This document shows, in pieces, positions 38,925-47,702 of a stretch of DNA of 64,000 nt. A program made the position numbers and the translations under genes. The first letter of the stretch is position 1; every line of letters starts with the position of its first letter. The notes beneath the pieces were generated by a model. The model was given only the letters and a program-made list of their open reading frames with translations. It did not search any database and had not been told where the DNA came from. Origin of the DNA: Bacteroidota bacterium (GTDB taxonomy: Bacteria; Bacteroidota; Bacteroidia; Flavobacteriales; Flavobacteriaceae); assembly GCA_018829465.1 (NCBI GenBank), contig JAHJTN010000019.1, positions 124,001 to 188,000 of the forward strand, read 5' to 3'.

Positions 38925-39647
38925 TTAATTCTGTACATCTTGTTGTTGCACATGGTAGCGTATGTATCTTTTTTTCATCCACAAGTAGGCAAAACAATCC
39001 ATCAGCGGTTTAAGCAATCTATTCCATAAGCCGAATTTGGCCTGACCTGCCATGCGCGGAAAGTGCCTGACGGGAATTTGAATAATGCGCCCTTCTTGAA
39101 GCAAAACCATTGCCGGTAAAAATCTGTGCAAACCTTTGAACATCGGAATTTGTTTGGCCACATCCGTTTTAATAACTTTCAAGGGGCAGCCCGTATCATC
39201 CATACCATCGTGGGTAAATGACCTGCGTATGCCGTTGGCAATTTTTGAAGACATATTTTTCACAAACGAATCTTTTCTGTCTGCCCTAACGCCCGTGACC
39301 AATTCATAATCAAACCGATAAGGCAACAACAAATTGAAATCTTCGGGTGCGGTCTGTAGGTCGGCATCTATATAGCCGACCCAAGGCGTTTGCGCAAAGT
39401 CAAACCCGGCTTTTATGGCCGCACTCAATCCGCAGTTTTGTTCGAAGCTGATGTAGTTAAAATGGGGTTGTCGGTCGCAAATTTTCTCTATAATTGCCTG
39501 GCTTCCATCTGTAGAGCCATCGTTGACAAAAAGTATTTTGGCAGAAACCAAACTCATCTTTAAGAAATCTGTCATTTCCTTCTCAACCCTTACAAGATTT
39601 TCTTCTTCGTTGTAAACCGGGATAATAATAGTGAGTTCGGGTTTCAA
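38925..39647 (-). CDS. DPM1-like family 2 glycosyltransferase
   Basis: 240 residues. Starts directly with the GT2 fold: LTIIIPVYNEEENL, ILFVNDGSTDGSQAII, NCGLSAAIKAGFDFAQTPWVGYIDADLQTAPEDF (DxD) and VTGVRADRKDSF. There are no C-terminal membrane helices, so it is the soluble/peripheral type of dolichyl- or undecaprenyl-phosphate sugar synthase. It probably supplies the lipid-linked sugar used by the ArnT-like enzyme two genes downstream. The sugar is unknown. Confidence 0.88.
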   Translation of the reverse strand: MKPELTIIIPVYNEEENLVRVEKEMTDFLKMSLVSAKILFVNDGSTDGSQAIIEKICDRQPHFNYISFEQNCGLSAAIKAGFDFAQTPWVGYIDADLQTAPEDFNLLLPYRFDYELVTGVRADRKDSFVKNMSSKIANGIRRSFTHDGMDDTGCPLKVIKTDVAKQIPMFKGLHRFLPAMVLLQEGRIIQIPVRHFPRMAGQAKFGLWNRLLKPLMDCFAYLWMKKRYIRYHVQQQDVQN

Positions 39648-39707
39648 TTGTACAGATTAAGAATAGGACAAAAGTATTGAAACTTTTAAAATATCATACA
39701 AACGCAT

Positions 39708-40331
39708 TTAATATATCAAAGAAACATCGCCTTTGCCTTCTCTGATGACTTCGGGCTCTGCCCCACTCAAATCCACAACCGTTGAAGCGACATTGTCTCC
39801 GTAGCCGCCATCTATGACCACGTCAACAAAATCTTTCCACTTTTCAAAAATCAGTTCAGGATCTGTGGTGTATTCAATCACCTCATCTTCGTCGTGGATA
39901 GAAGTTGAAGCTATAGGATTACCTAGTTTTCGTACCAATTCTATGGCAATGGCATTGTCCGGAATTCGAATGCCTACTGTTTTCTTTTTCCTAAAAACTT
40001 TGGGTAAGTTATTATTGCCGGGCAAGATAAAGGTGTAGGGTCCGGGCAGGGATTTTTTTAATATTTTGAAGGTTTTGGTGTCTATTTGTGCCACAAAATC
40101 TGATAGGTTGCTAAGATCTGAACAAATAAAAGAAAAATTGGCTTTATCGGGTTTTACGTCTTTGAGGCGTGCCAATCTTTCCATAGCGCGAACGTTTGTA
40201 ATATCACATCCCAAGCCGTACACTGTGTCTGTCGGATAAATCACCAATCCTCCATTCATCAATACATCAACTACTTTTTGTATGGCAACCGGATTTGGAT
40301 TTTGAGGGTATATTTTTATAAGTACAGCCAT
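39708..40331 (-). CDS. L-threonylcarbamoyladenylate synthase (Sua5/YciO/YrdC)
   Basis: 207 residues. YrdC fold with GGLVIYPTDTVYGLGCDI, a KPDKANFSFICSD lid segment, PGPYTFILPGNN, TVGIRIPDN and NPIASTSIHDEDE. Makes threonylcarbamoyl-AMP from Thr, bicarbonate and ATP for t6A37 in tRNA. The C-terminal Sua5 domain is absent, so it is the short YrdC/YciO type; YciO-like paralogues with unclear activity are an alternative. It lies 60 bp upstream of the GT2 and may be read with it. Confidence 0.87.
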   Translation of the reverse strand: MAVLIKIYPQNPNPVAIQKVVDVLMNGGLVIYPTDTVYGLGCDITNVRAMERLARLKDVKPDKANFSFICSDLSNLSDFVAQIDTKTFKILKKSLPGPYTFILPGNNNLPKVFRKKKTVGIRIPDNAIAIELVRKLGNPIASTSIHDEDEVIEYTTDPELIFEKWKDFVDVVIDGGYGDNVASTVVDLSGAEPEVIREGKGDVSLIY

Positions 40332-40408
40332 GAAGCAACTAATTTTGCACTAAAGTAAGTAGAATTTTAAAACCACCGAAATAACTTGATACAACAGGCT
40401 TTGGATTT

Positions 40409-41932
40409 CTAAAATTTCATTCCTAAAGTCAGTACAACATTGGTGTTGGTTATGTTCATGTTTGCTGTATCGGTCAAACCTGTGGTAAAAAGAGGGCGTT
40501 TGGCATCTCTTTCGGCTCGTTCGAAAGCGGCATCTATATTAAAAATACCAAAGTTGTAACCCACACCTAAAGAAAACGCATCGAGTTCGCCCAGCGTTTC
40601 GCCGTCTTTGTAAGGACTGTCTTCATATCGATATCCACCGCGCAAGCTCAAGCCTCCCATTCTGTATTCACCGCCAATTTTGTATGCGCTAGCGTCGGTG
40701 AGCAATTGGTCGATGGCTTGGTTTTGTTGACGGAAAAAGGGATCGTTTTCAGGGCTAAACTCCATATCAGAATAGTCTTTATAGCTGTAATCAAAACTCA
40801 ACAAACCCCGTTGACCGAACAGCAACGCCAAACTTCCTGTGAGTTTACCGGGTGTCCTGAGGCTGTATTCAGGAAAGAAATTTACAATGTTTGGACTGAT
40901 GTTTTCCAGTATTTGGTTTTCTCCTTCAGTCCTGAGCGTTCGAACAGATTGTACAAGCCTGTCTCTAATATCATACCAAGTGGGCGATTCGTAAGAAGCA
41001 CCAACACGAACATATTCGTTGACCTTGGCTATGGCACCTAACTGAAATGAAAAACCGTCTCCATCTGAACGCAAGTGATTTTCAAAACCGATTTGATTGA
41101 TAAAAGAGTCAGGATTGGTTGCCTCCTCAAAGAGAAATGTAGTCTGGGAATAATCTATGGAATGGAAGTTGAGGTTCAATCCCAGATAGAGCATATCTTT
41201 ATAAGCTGCTGCAAAATTGGCAGTAAATTTTCCGTTGTAGCCTGAAGATATGAACGAATACTCTTGAAAAACCGGTCCGGAACCCACGTTGCTCACATAC
41301 AAACTATTGTCCGGATTGTCCGGATTCAAAGGATCGATGACAAAAGATTGGAAACCCAGAAAAGCTTGTTGCGCACCAAAACCTTCCGTTTCTCCTAAAA
41401 ATTGAAATAAATCGTCTATAGATTCGCCTTCGCGAAGCGATAACAAATCCAGTGGCACACCATCGGCAAAGCTTAAAAAATAATTGTCGATTGAATTGTT
41501 GGTGTTGGTACCCGCTATAAAAATTTGGTTGTCAAAATTTGCTGTTGTTTCATAGTTAAAAGCAAGTGCTAATCTGGTCCAATCACTGCTGCCACCGGTT
41601 TCATTAAACACAAAAACGGTTCCCAACTGATTTAAATCAAAGCTGTTTTCTGAATCATTGGTAGCCGTCCCGAAAAAAACAGCATCGTTGTCCACGTCTA
41701 GGTTGGAAAGCGTAATGGCACCTTGACTTGCGTTAAAAATTGCTGATCCGGCCGGATTTACATTGATGGCAGACAAGTCGCCACCCACGGCACCGAAAGC
41801 ACCGCTCATGGCTCTGAAGCGAGCCGTCCCTGTAATTTCATCCATCGAAAACCGAAGCCCGTCTTGAATTTCCTGAGCTTTGAGTGCGGAAAAGAAAGTG
41901 ACACTCACCAAAAAAGTGTAAAGTAGTTTCAT
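40409..41932 (-). CDS. OmpP1/FadL/TodX-family outer-membrane transporter
   Basis: 507 residues from MKLLYTFLVSVTFFSALKAQ, a signal peptide; an in-frame TTG at 41956 is upstream inside the repeat. The N-terminal plug-type sequence GLRFSMDEITGTARFRAMSGAFGAVGGDLSAINVNPAGSAIF fits FadL-like hydrophobic-compound channels, followed by about 14 predicted strands and the C-terminal NVVLTLGMKF ending in Phe. Imports fatty acids or other hydrophobic compounds across the outer membrane. Its leader consists of a tandem ~90-bp structured repeat that includes the start codon region. Confidence 0.88.
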   Translation of the reverse strand: MKLLYTFLVSVTFFSALKAQEIQDGLRFSMDEITGTARFRAMSGAFGAVGGDLSAINVNPAGSAIFNASQGAITLSNLDVDNDAVFFGTATNDSENSFDLNQLGTVFVFNETGGSSDWTRLALAFNYETTANFDNQIFIAGTNTNNSIDNYFLSFADGVPLDLLSLREGESIDDLFQFLGETEGFGAQQAFLGFQSFVIDPLNPDNPDNSLYVSNVGSGPVFQEYSFISSGYNGKFTANFAAAYKDMLYLGLNLNFHSIDYSQTTFLFEEATNPDSFINQIGFENHLRSDGDGFSFQLGAIAKVNEYVRVGASYESPTWYDIRDRLVQSVRTLRTEGENQILENISPNIVNFFPEYSLRTPGKLTGSLALLFGQRGLLSFDYSYKDYSDMEFSPENDPFFRQQNQAIDQLLTDASAYKIGGEYRMGGLSLRGGYRYEDSPYKDGETLGELDAFSLGVGYNFGIFNIDAAFERAERDAKRPLFTTGLTDTANMNITNTNVVLTLGMKF

Positions 41933-42020
41933 CTGTTTATATTTATTGTTTTTCAAAGGTCAGATGGAACACCCTAGGATAATCATACTCCTGTGTGTCA
42001 ATCTTTTTATATGGGTGTTT
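41930..42020 (-). repeat. Structured leader repeat, unit 1 (91 bp)
   Basis: First unit of a tandem direct repeat directly upstream of the FadL-like gene; its end holds that gene's start codon within CAGATGAAA. Plus-strand arms CAGATGGAACACCC (41961-41974) and GGGTGTTTCATCTG (42013-42026) form a 14-bp stem with one G-T pair around 38 nt. On the gene's strand the loop contains AGGAG followed by ATG, and AGGA/TCCT can pair to close it. A 26-codon frame (41943-42023, minus strand) spans the unit; I do not call it a gene. Confidence 0.75.
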
Positions 42021-42110
42021 CATCTGTTTATATTTATTGTTTTTTAAAGGTCAGACGGAACGTCCTAGGATAATCATACTCCTGTGTGCAAAATTTTTGC
42101 ATGGGCGTTT
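42021..42110 (-). repeat. Structured leader repeat, unit 2 (90 bp)
   Basis: Second unit, highly similar to unit 1. Arms CAGACGGAACGTCC (42052-42065) and GGGCGTTTCATCTG (42103-42116). Relative to unit 1 one stem pair changes from A-T to G-C on both sides, a compensatory change, while other changes give one G-T wobble and one mismatch. One base is lost in the loop. Confidence 0.75.
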
Positions 42111-42129
42111 CATCTGTAAATATGTATTG
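42111..42129 (-). repeat. Structured leader repeat, partial third start
   Basis: CATCTG and the following A/T-rich segment recur (CATCTGTAAATATGTATTG), then similarity stops. The rest of the gap to 42313 is A/T-rich with no gene I can support; it contains two related stretches around CGATTTGAAGTTGTG and TCACGATTGGCAAACCAG but no clear terminator. Confidence 0.5.
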
Positions 42130-42313
42130 ATTTCTATTGATTTTGCCTCCACTGAGCTCAGCACAGAAATGGAATTCGCCAATCACGATTTGAAGTTGTG
42201 ATCCTGAAAACAAGATTTCTCAAACTCAAAAATGGAATAATTTAAATGATTCACGATTGGCAAACCAGCTGATATTTTTATCATATGGCTTTAGATAGCC
42301 AAATAAATCTGAT

Positions 42314-43669
42314 TTAGTTAGATCCACCTCTACCTCCACCTGAGGAACGTATGGCACCGCCACTTCGACCACCACCTCCGCCACCAGAACGGATGGCACC
42401 TCCACTACTTCTGCCGCCGCCACTTGATCGGATGGCACCTCCGCTACTTCTGCTTCCACCTGAGGAGCGAATTGCACCACCGCTACTTCTGCTTCCGCCT
42501 GTGGAGCGAACAGCACCGTTGCTTCCCCTGCTCCTGATTCCGGATGAAGAACGGGTAAGTACGCCGGTTCTACCACCTGTATATTCCGAACGACCTCGCG
42601 AGCCGTTACCGGAGCGGATATCTCCCGTTCCTCTAGATCTTAGTCTTCCGTTTACATCTCCTCGCGTACTGGTATTGACACGGCGGCTATAATAACCCGT
42701 GCTTCTGATATTACTAGTTGTTGAAACGGTTCCTCTACCGTTGGTTCCTCGCGTTCCCACTTGTGAACGTATTCTAGAATTTGAATTCCCATCGGCACTG
42801 ACTCTGTTTCTGTAGTACGAAGTATTTCTAACATCTGTAACACGTCTGCCGTTAGAATTTGTCACCGAACTTCCTCTTCGGGTCGTTGTTGTCCTTCCGT
42901 TGTTTTCTGACACCACACCGCGTGAACTGTTTACACGAGACACGCTACCTCTGCGACTGCTGTTGTAGGCAACATGACTGCGGCTGTGGCCAAAACCACC
43001 ACCATAGTAATATGGATTATAAGAATTATAAAAACCAAAGCCAAATCCTCCATATGCAAAACCAAATCCATATCTAGGATAACCATACCCATAACCGTAG
43101 TATGGGCGGGCATATCCATAATAAGGTCGGTATCCAAAACCATAGTCATAATATGGGTAGCCAAAGCCATAGCCGTAATAAGGATAGCCAAAACCTCCCC
43201 AATATCCTGCTCCATAACCGTAGAAAGGACTGTAATTGTTGTAATAGTTAATCACGACGGATTCTGTCTCATCACCCCATCCGCCATAGCCTTCACTGTA
43301 AGTATAAGATTCGCTACCAAAATTGAGGTTATCGCCATCAAAATTGGCAGAAGAATAGCCGTCTATATCTGTAAACACTTCAGGATTGGCCGTGGTATCT
43401 ACAGCGTTCATATTAATTCTGTATTGGTTTGACTTTTCAGCAAAGTAGTTTTTGTAAAAAGAACCGGAATCTTCACCCCCTTCACTGCGCTCTACAACCT
43501 TGGAAGGATAGGTATTAGTGGGTGTGTTGTACACAACAGGTTCTCCGTAAACGCCGTCTGAAACCCCTGCGTATTCATAAGTACCGCAAGCCGAAGCAAA
43601 CAAAAGACCCAAGGAAAGTACCCCATAGGTTTTGATAGATTTGAATGATACTTTAAGGAAATTTTTCAT
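42314..43669 (-). CDS. Low-complexity Gly/Tyr- and Arg/Ser/Gly-rich lipoprotein
   Basis: 451 residues. Lipoprotein signal with lipobox FASAC (Cys 28). The middle (about 150-240) is rich in Gly, Tyr, Phe and Pro (YPYYGYGFGYPYY-type), followed by a Ser/Arg/Asn region and a C-terminal stretch of four 12-15-residue units based on RSSGGAIRSSGGS. No catalytic domain. Similar proteins in flavobacterial genomes precede proS and are sometimes wrongly named after it. Likely surface-exposed and disordered; function unknown. Divergent from proS, 98 bp apart. Confidence 0.75.
   Translation of the reverse strand: MKNFLKVSFKSIKTYGVLSLGLLFASACGTYEYAGVSDGVYGEPVVYNTPTNTYPSKVVERSEGGEDSGSFYKNYFAEKSNQYRINMNAVDTTANPEVFTDIDGYSSANFDGDNLNFGSESYTYSEGYGGWGDETESVVINYYNNYSPFYGYGAGYWGGFGYPYYGYGFGYPYYDYGFGYRPYYGYARPYYGYGYGYPRYGFGFAYGGFGFGFYNSYNPYYYGGGFGHSRSHVAYNSSRRGSVSRVNSSRGVVSENNGRTTTTRRGSSVTNSNGRRVTDVRNTSYYRNRVSADGNSNSRIRSQVGTRGTNGRGTVSTTSNIRSTGYYSRRVNTSTRGDVNGRLRSRGTGDIRSGNGSRGRSEYTGGRTGVLTRSSSGIRSRGSNGAVRSTGGSRSSGGAIRSSGGSRSSGGAIRSSGGGRSSGGAIRSGGGGGGRSGGAIRSSGGGRGGSN
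42332..42490 (-). repeat. In-gene tandem repeat encoding RSSGGAIRSSGG units
   Basis: Four units of about 36-45 bp (13, 13, 15 and 12 codons) at the 3' end of the low-complexity lipoprotein gene. Such repeats can vary in copy number by slippage; all units are multiples of three so the frame is kept. Confidence 0.8.
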
Positions 43670-43687
43670 GACGGTGTATTTTAATTG

Positions 43688-43715
43688 TTGTACAATACAA
43701 AAATAGCTAATTTTG
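43688..43715 (+). promoter_or_regulatory. Promoter TTG-N17-TAATTTTG for proS
   Basis: TTG at 43688-43690 and TAATTTTG at 43708-43715, 17 bp apart, ending 52 nt before the proS ATG. One of the best promoter matches in the window. Confidence 0.6.
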
Positions 43716-43767
43716 GCGAACTATTTTTTTTATGTAATAACACAAGATTTGTGCCAAACGAATTTTT

Positions 43768-45243
43768 ATGAGTAAAAACTTGACCACAAGAGCAGAAGAT
43801 TATTCAAAATGGTATAACGAATTGGTCGTAAAAGCCGATCTTGCCGAAAACTCCGGCGTGCGCGGCTGCATGGTTATCAAACCCTACGGATATGCTATCT
43901 GGGAAAAAATGCAAGCACAGCTTGATAAAATGTTTAAGGAAACGGGACATCAAAACGCCTATTTTCCGCTTTTTATACCCAAATCATATTTTTCAAAAGA
44001 AGCCAGCCATGTAGATGGTTTTGCCAAAGAATGCGCCGTGGTCACCCACTACAGGTTAAAAGCATCCGAAGACGGCAAAAGCGTGGTTGTCGATGAAAGC
44101 GCAAAACTGGAAGAAGAACTTATCGTTAGGCCTACTTCCGAAACCATCATTTGGGATACCTACAGAAAATGGATTCAGTCCTATCGCGACTTGCCTTTGC
44201 TCATAAACCAATGGGCAAACGTAGTGAGGTGGGAAATGCGAACGCGACTGTTTCTTCGCACGGCCGAATTTCTGTGGCAAGAAGGCCATACGGCACATGC
44301 TACTAAACAAGAAGCAATAGAAGAAGCCGAAAAAATGATGCAAGTGTATGCCGATTTTGTTCAAAATTTTATGGCTATTCCTGTCATCAAAGGAACAAAA
44401 ACAGCTTCAGAGCGCTTTGCGGGTGCACTGGAAACCTATTGCATAGAGGCCTTGATGCAAGACGGAAAAGCACTGCAAGCAGGCACTTCTCATTATTTGG
44501 GGCAAAATTTTGCCAAAGCCTTTGACGTAAAGTTTGCCAACAAAGAAGGCAAACAAGATTACGTTTGGGCAACTTCTTGGGGTGTTTCCACCCGGCTTAT
44601 TGGCGCACTTATCATGACACATAGCGATGACAATGGCCTAGTCTTGCCACCAAACCTCGCCCCCATCCAAGTAGTCATTGTTCCTATTTTTAAAAATGAA
44701 GAACAGTTAGAAGCCATAAACCAAAAAGTAGCCGAGATCCAAAAAGCCTTGCAACAGAGAAACATTTCTGTTAAATACGACAACCGAGACACCCAAAAAC
44801 CGGGATGGAAATTTAACGAATATGAACTCAAAGGCGTACCGCTTCGCATCGCTATAGGACCTAAAGATTTGGAAAATGGCACTGTGGAACTCGCCAGACG
44901 CGACACGCTCACCAAAGAAGTTATTGCTGTAGATGCCATTGTTGATAGAATAGGTCACCTGCTTGACGAAATACAGACAACGCTTTTTCAAAAAGCGAAA
45001 AACTTTAGAGACAGCCACATCACGCTTGTGGACGACTACACTAACTTTAAAGAATTGCTGGAGACCAAAGGTGGTTTTTTAGCTGCGCATTGGGACGGAA
45101 CGCCCGAAACAGAAGAAGCCATCAAGCAAGAAACCAAAGCAACGATAAGGTGCATTCCTATTGGGAATACCCCAGAAAATGGCCTGTGTATATACAGCGG
45201 AAAACCATCTGCGCAAAGAGTACTTTTTGCAAAAGCATATTAA
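43768..45243 (+). CDS. proS: Proline-tRNA ligase (short, archaeal/eukaryotic type)
   Basis: 491 residues, without the ~180-residue editing insert of the long bacterial form. Class II synthetase motifs: motif 2 [59 protein letters not shown], and motif 3 [18 protein letters not shown]. The anticodon-binding domain follows, and the protein ends in Tyr (KAY) as ProS type 3 proteins do. Charges tRNA-Pro. Downstream are tRNA-Glu and rpsT. Confidence 0.96.
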   Translation: MSKNLTTRAEDYSKWYNELVVKADLAENSGVRGCMVIKPYGYAIWEKMQAQLDKMFKETGHQNAYFPLFIPKSYFSKEASHVDGFAKECAVVTHYRLKASEDGKSVVVDESAKLEEELIVRPTSETIIWDTYRKWIQSYRDLPLLINQWANVVRWEMRTRLFLRTAEFLWQEGHTAHATKQEAIEEAEKMMQVYADFVQNFMAIPVIKGTKTASERFAGALETYCIEALMQDGKALQAGTSHYLGQNFAKAFDVKFANKEGKQDYVWATSWGVSTRLIGALIMTHSDDNGLVLPPNLAPIQVVIVPIFKNEEQLEAINQKVAEIQKALQQRNISVKYDNRDTQKPGWKFNEYELKGVPLRIAIGPKDLENGTVELARRDTLTKEVIAVDAIVDRIGHLLDEIQTTLFQKAKNFRDSHITLVDDYTNFKELLETKGGFLAAHWDGTPETEEAIKQETKATIRCIPIGNTPENGLCIYSGKPSAQRVLFAKAY

Positions 45244-45276
45244 ACAAAAAAGCCGTTATAAATTTTATTTGAGGGC

Positions 45277-45306
45277 TTGCGCCTTTAAAAAATAATTGTA
45301 TTTTTG
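45277..45306 (+). promoter_or_regulatory. Promoter TTG-N19-TATTTTTG for tRNA-Glu (and rpsT)
   Basis: TTG at 45277-45279, TATTTTTG at 45299-45306, 19 bp apart, with the box ending 20 nt before the mature tRNA 5' end. Confidence 0.6.
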
Positions 45307-45326
45307 CAACCGCAATTTTGCGAAAA

Positions 45327-45398
45327 GGTCCGTTCGTCTAGGGGTTAGGACGCCAGGTTTTCATCCTGGTAACAGGGGTTCGATTCCCCTACGGACTA
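45327..45398 (+). tRNA. tRNA-Glu (anticodon TTC)
   Basis: Acceptor GGTCCGT/ACGGACT with a first G-U pair, anticodon stem CCAGG/CCTGG around loop TTTTCAT giving anticodon TTC, T arm AGGGGTTCGATTCCCCT, discriminator A at 45398, no encoded CCA. Confidence 0.95.
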
Positions 45399-45432
45399 CA
45401 AGAATTATATAAAAAAATTTAGATCTACAAAG

Positions 45433-45690
45433 ATGGCAAATCACAAATCAGCGCTCAAGAGAATTAGAAATTCCGAAGTAAAAAGACTTAGAAATAAGTA
45501 TCAACACAAAACCGTTCGTAATTTGATAAAAAAATTGCGAGGTACCGAAGATGCAAAAGAGGCGCAAACCCTTTTGCCTACTGTTGCTTCAATGATAGAT
45601 AAATTGGCTAAGAAAAACATTATTCACCAAAATAAAGCCGCCAATTTAAAATCAAAACTTGCCCGAAAAGTAACAGCTGTTTCTGCATAA
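45433..45690 (+). CDS. rpsT: 30S ribosomal protein S20
   Basis: 85 residues, highly basic: [22 protein letters not shown], then [20 protein letters not shown] near the C-terminus, the usual S20 ends. Binds 16S rRNA in the small subunit. It lies 34 bp after tRNA-Glu and shares its promoter by position; a strong intrinsic terminator follows. Confidence 0.97.
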   Translation: MANHKSALKRIRNSEVKRLRNKYQHKTVRNLIKKLRGTEDAKEAQTLLPTVASMIDKLAKKNIIHQNKAANLKSKLARKVTAVSA

Positions 45691-45715
45691 GGCTAACTCA
45701 AATCTGCATATATCA

Positions 45716-45746
45716 AAAGTTCTGGTTGTAGAGCCAGAACTTTTTT
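45716..45746 (+). terminator. Rho-independent terminator after rpsT
   Basis: AAGTTCTGG / CCAGAACTT stem with loop TTGTAGAG, followed by a run of six T. It separates rpsT from the CNB/CBS gene. Confidence 0.85.
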
Positions 45747-45791
45747 GTTTATTTAAAGCTACTGTTTCGTAAATTAGCCAAAAAGTTTGCT

Positions 45792-47693
45792 TTGGCTTCT
45801 CATTCCCTTGCCATCAGGATATTTGATTTTTTAAAAAAATATCCGCCTTTCAACATGCTTACACAAAGTGAGCTGCTCACAGTCTGTGAAAACATTCAAG
45901 TTTCCTACTTCGACACCAAAGACGTAATTTTCAACGAAGGTGAAAACCCCGAGAATTTATTTTATGTTGTAGCAGAGGGTGCCGTGGCTTTATACAGGCA
46001 TATAGACCAAGTCGAGACTTTGATAGACATTTGTGACGAAGGAGACGCGTTTGGCTTGAGACCCCTCATCAATCATGAAAAATATCTACTGACAGCCAAG
46101 GCCATAGAAGAGTGCATTCTCTATGGCGTATCTATAGACTTGTTCAAAGATATTTATGACAAAAACCCCAAAGTGAGTAATTATCTGATTTCTTGTTTTG
46201 CTTCTTATCATCACAATCTGGAGATGGGTAATTCGGAAGATTTGAGAAAAAGTCCGCCGGAAAACTATGATTATTTAGACTTGAAAGAAGTCAATATCAT
46301 GAAAAAACCGGCCCAATGTCCACCGGACAAAAACATTATGGAAGCCGCTGCGCTGATGACTCGAAAAAAAACAGGATGTCTGGTTGTGGTTAAATCCGGC
46401 TTACCGTTGGGCATCATCACAGACCGCGATATTCGGTCAAAAGTTGCCACCGGAAAATTTGAAGCAACCTGTAAAGTTTCCGACATCATGTCGTCACCCG
46501 TCAAAACATTTTCCGAAAAGATTTCCATTGTTGAAGCGCAAATGGCGATGCTCAATTACAGCATTGGGCACCTTTGTATCACCAAAGACGGAACTACTGA
46601 TTCTAAGGTAATTGGCGTGATTTCGGACAGAGACATCTTGGTTTTACAAGGCAATAGTCCAACCGTGTTGATGCGTGAAATTAAAAGAACAGATAGCATC
46701 AAATCGCTTCGTTTGATCAGACAAGCTGCCAACAAATTGCTCGAAAGTTACCTCAACCAAAATATCCCCATTCTTTTAGTCTCCAAAATTATTTCCGACA
46801 TCAACGACGGCATCATCAAGCGGGTCGTTGAATTGGCTTTGGAAGATTTTGAAAAGCCGCCTTGCAAATTTACATGGATGAGTATTGGCAGCCAAGGCCG
46901 ACAAGAACAATTGCTGATGACAGACCAAGACCACGCCTTGGTATTTGAAAATGTGGCGACTGAAAAACATCAAACCGTAAAAGACTATTTTCTGAAATTG
47001 GCAAAAACCGTTTCCAAGTCGCTCAATATTATTGGGTTTGAATACTGCGGAGCCGGCATGATGGCCTCAGACCCGCGTTGGTGTCTTTCACTAGAAGAAT
47101 GGCAAAATCGATTTTACAGATGGATTAACGAACCCGGAGACGAAGAAATCATGATGTCGTCCATTTTTTTTGATTACAGACCTGTTTTTGGCGATTTCAA
47201 ATTGACAGATGCACTGACGGATTACATTCTAAACCGCTTAGACAAAAACGAAGTGTTTCTGACCTCTCTCGGCAACAACACCTTGCGAAAACCAACACCT
47301 TTAGGCTTTTTCAGACAGTTTCTTTTAGAAAAAGACGGCGAACACAAAGACAGTTTTGACATCAAAGTAAGGGCGTTGATGCCACTCATCGATGCCGCAC
47401 GAATGCTCATTTTAGAACACGGTGTCCGCTCGTTTAACAATACCATTCAACGTTTTGAAAAGCTTTGTGAACTCGAACCGCAAAACCGCGAACTGTATCA
47501 AGAATGCATAGAAGCCTTTCGGGTTTTTCTCCATTATAGAACCAAACAAGGTTTGGCGAATAAAGATTCAGGAAGATTTATCAAATTGGAAAACTTGACA
47601 AAAATGGACAGGGTAATTCTTAAAAATTCTTTTTCTGCCATTTCAGATATACAAGAAGTACTTAAAATTCGTTTTAAACTCTATTATTTCTAA
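45792..47693 (+). CDS. CNB-CBS-CBS-DUF294 nucleotidyltransferase-like protein
   Basis: 633 residues. Domains in order: cyclic-nucleotide-binding fold (about 15-130, with EGENPENLFYVVAEGAVAL), two CBS motifs (about 170-300, GIITDRDIRSKV and GVISDRDILVLQ), a GlnD-like DUF294 nucleotidyltransferase domain with GSQGRQEQLLMTDQDHAL (Gly-Ser and DxD, about 365-382), and DUF294_C. The layout implies a ligand-sensing nucleotidyl transferase; its target is unknown. The start is TTG 45792, because the first ATG is at residue 19 within the conserved N-terminus. The Wzi-like gene follows 9 bp later. Confidence 0.85.
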   Translation: MASHSLAIRIFDFLKKYPPFNMLTQSELLTVCENIQVSYFDTKDVIFNEGENPENLFYVVAEGAVALYRHIDQVETLIDICDEGDAFGLRPLINHEKYLLTAKAIEECILYGVSIDLFKDIYDKNPKVSNYLISCFASYHHNLEMGNSEDLRKSPPENYDYLDLKEVNIMKKPAQCPPDKNIMEAAALMTRKKTGCLVVVKSGLPLGIITDRDIRSKVATGKFEATCKVSDIMSSPVKTFSEKISIVEAQMAMLNYSIGHLCITKDGTTDSKVIGVISDRDILVLQGNSPTVLMREIKRTDSIKSLRLIRQAANKLLESYLNQNIPILLVSKIISDINDGIIKRVVELALEDFEKPPCKFTWMSIGSQGRQEQLLMTDQDHALVFENVATEKHQTVKDYFLKLAKTVSKSLNIIGFEYCGAGMMASDPRWCLSLEEWQNRFYRWINEPGDEEIMMSSIFFDYRPVFGDFKLTDALTDYILNRLDKNEVFLTSLGNNTLRKPTPLGFFRQFLLEKDGEHKDSFDIKVRALMPLIDAARMLILEHGVRSFNNTIQRFEKLCELEPQNRELYQECIEAFRVFLHYRTKQGLANKDSGRFIKLENLTKMDRVILKNSFSAISDIQEVLKIRFKLYYF

Positions 47694-47702
47694 AAACACC
47701 CA

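Noticed and set aside
41930-42129. CRISPR array
   Set aside because: Only two full units joined directly with no unique spacers, and no cas genes in the window.
41995-42201. 68-residue plus-strand frame over the leader repeats
   Set aside because: Runs through both repeat units on the strand opposite the downstream gene; no start context or similarity, explained by the repeat.
42226-42576. 116-residue minus-strand frame rich in Val/Glu/Pro
   Set aside because: Out-of-frame reading of the RSSGG tandem repeat of the lipoprotein gene.
42974-43432. 152-residue plus-strand frame with Ile/Thr/Val runs
   Set aside because: Antisense shadow of the Gly/Tyr-rich part of the lipoprotein gene; low-complexity coding gives open reverse frames.
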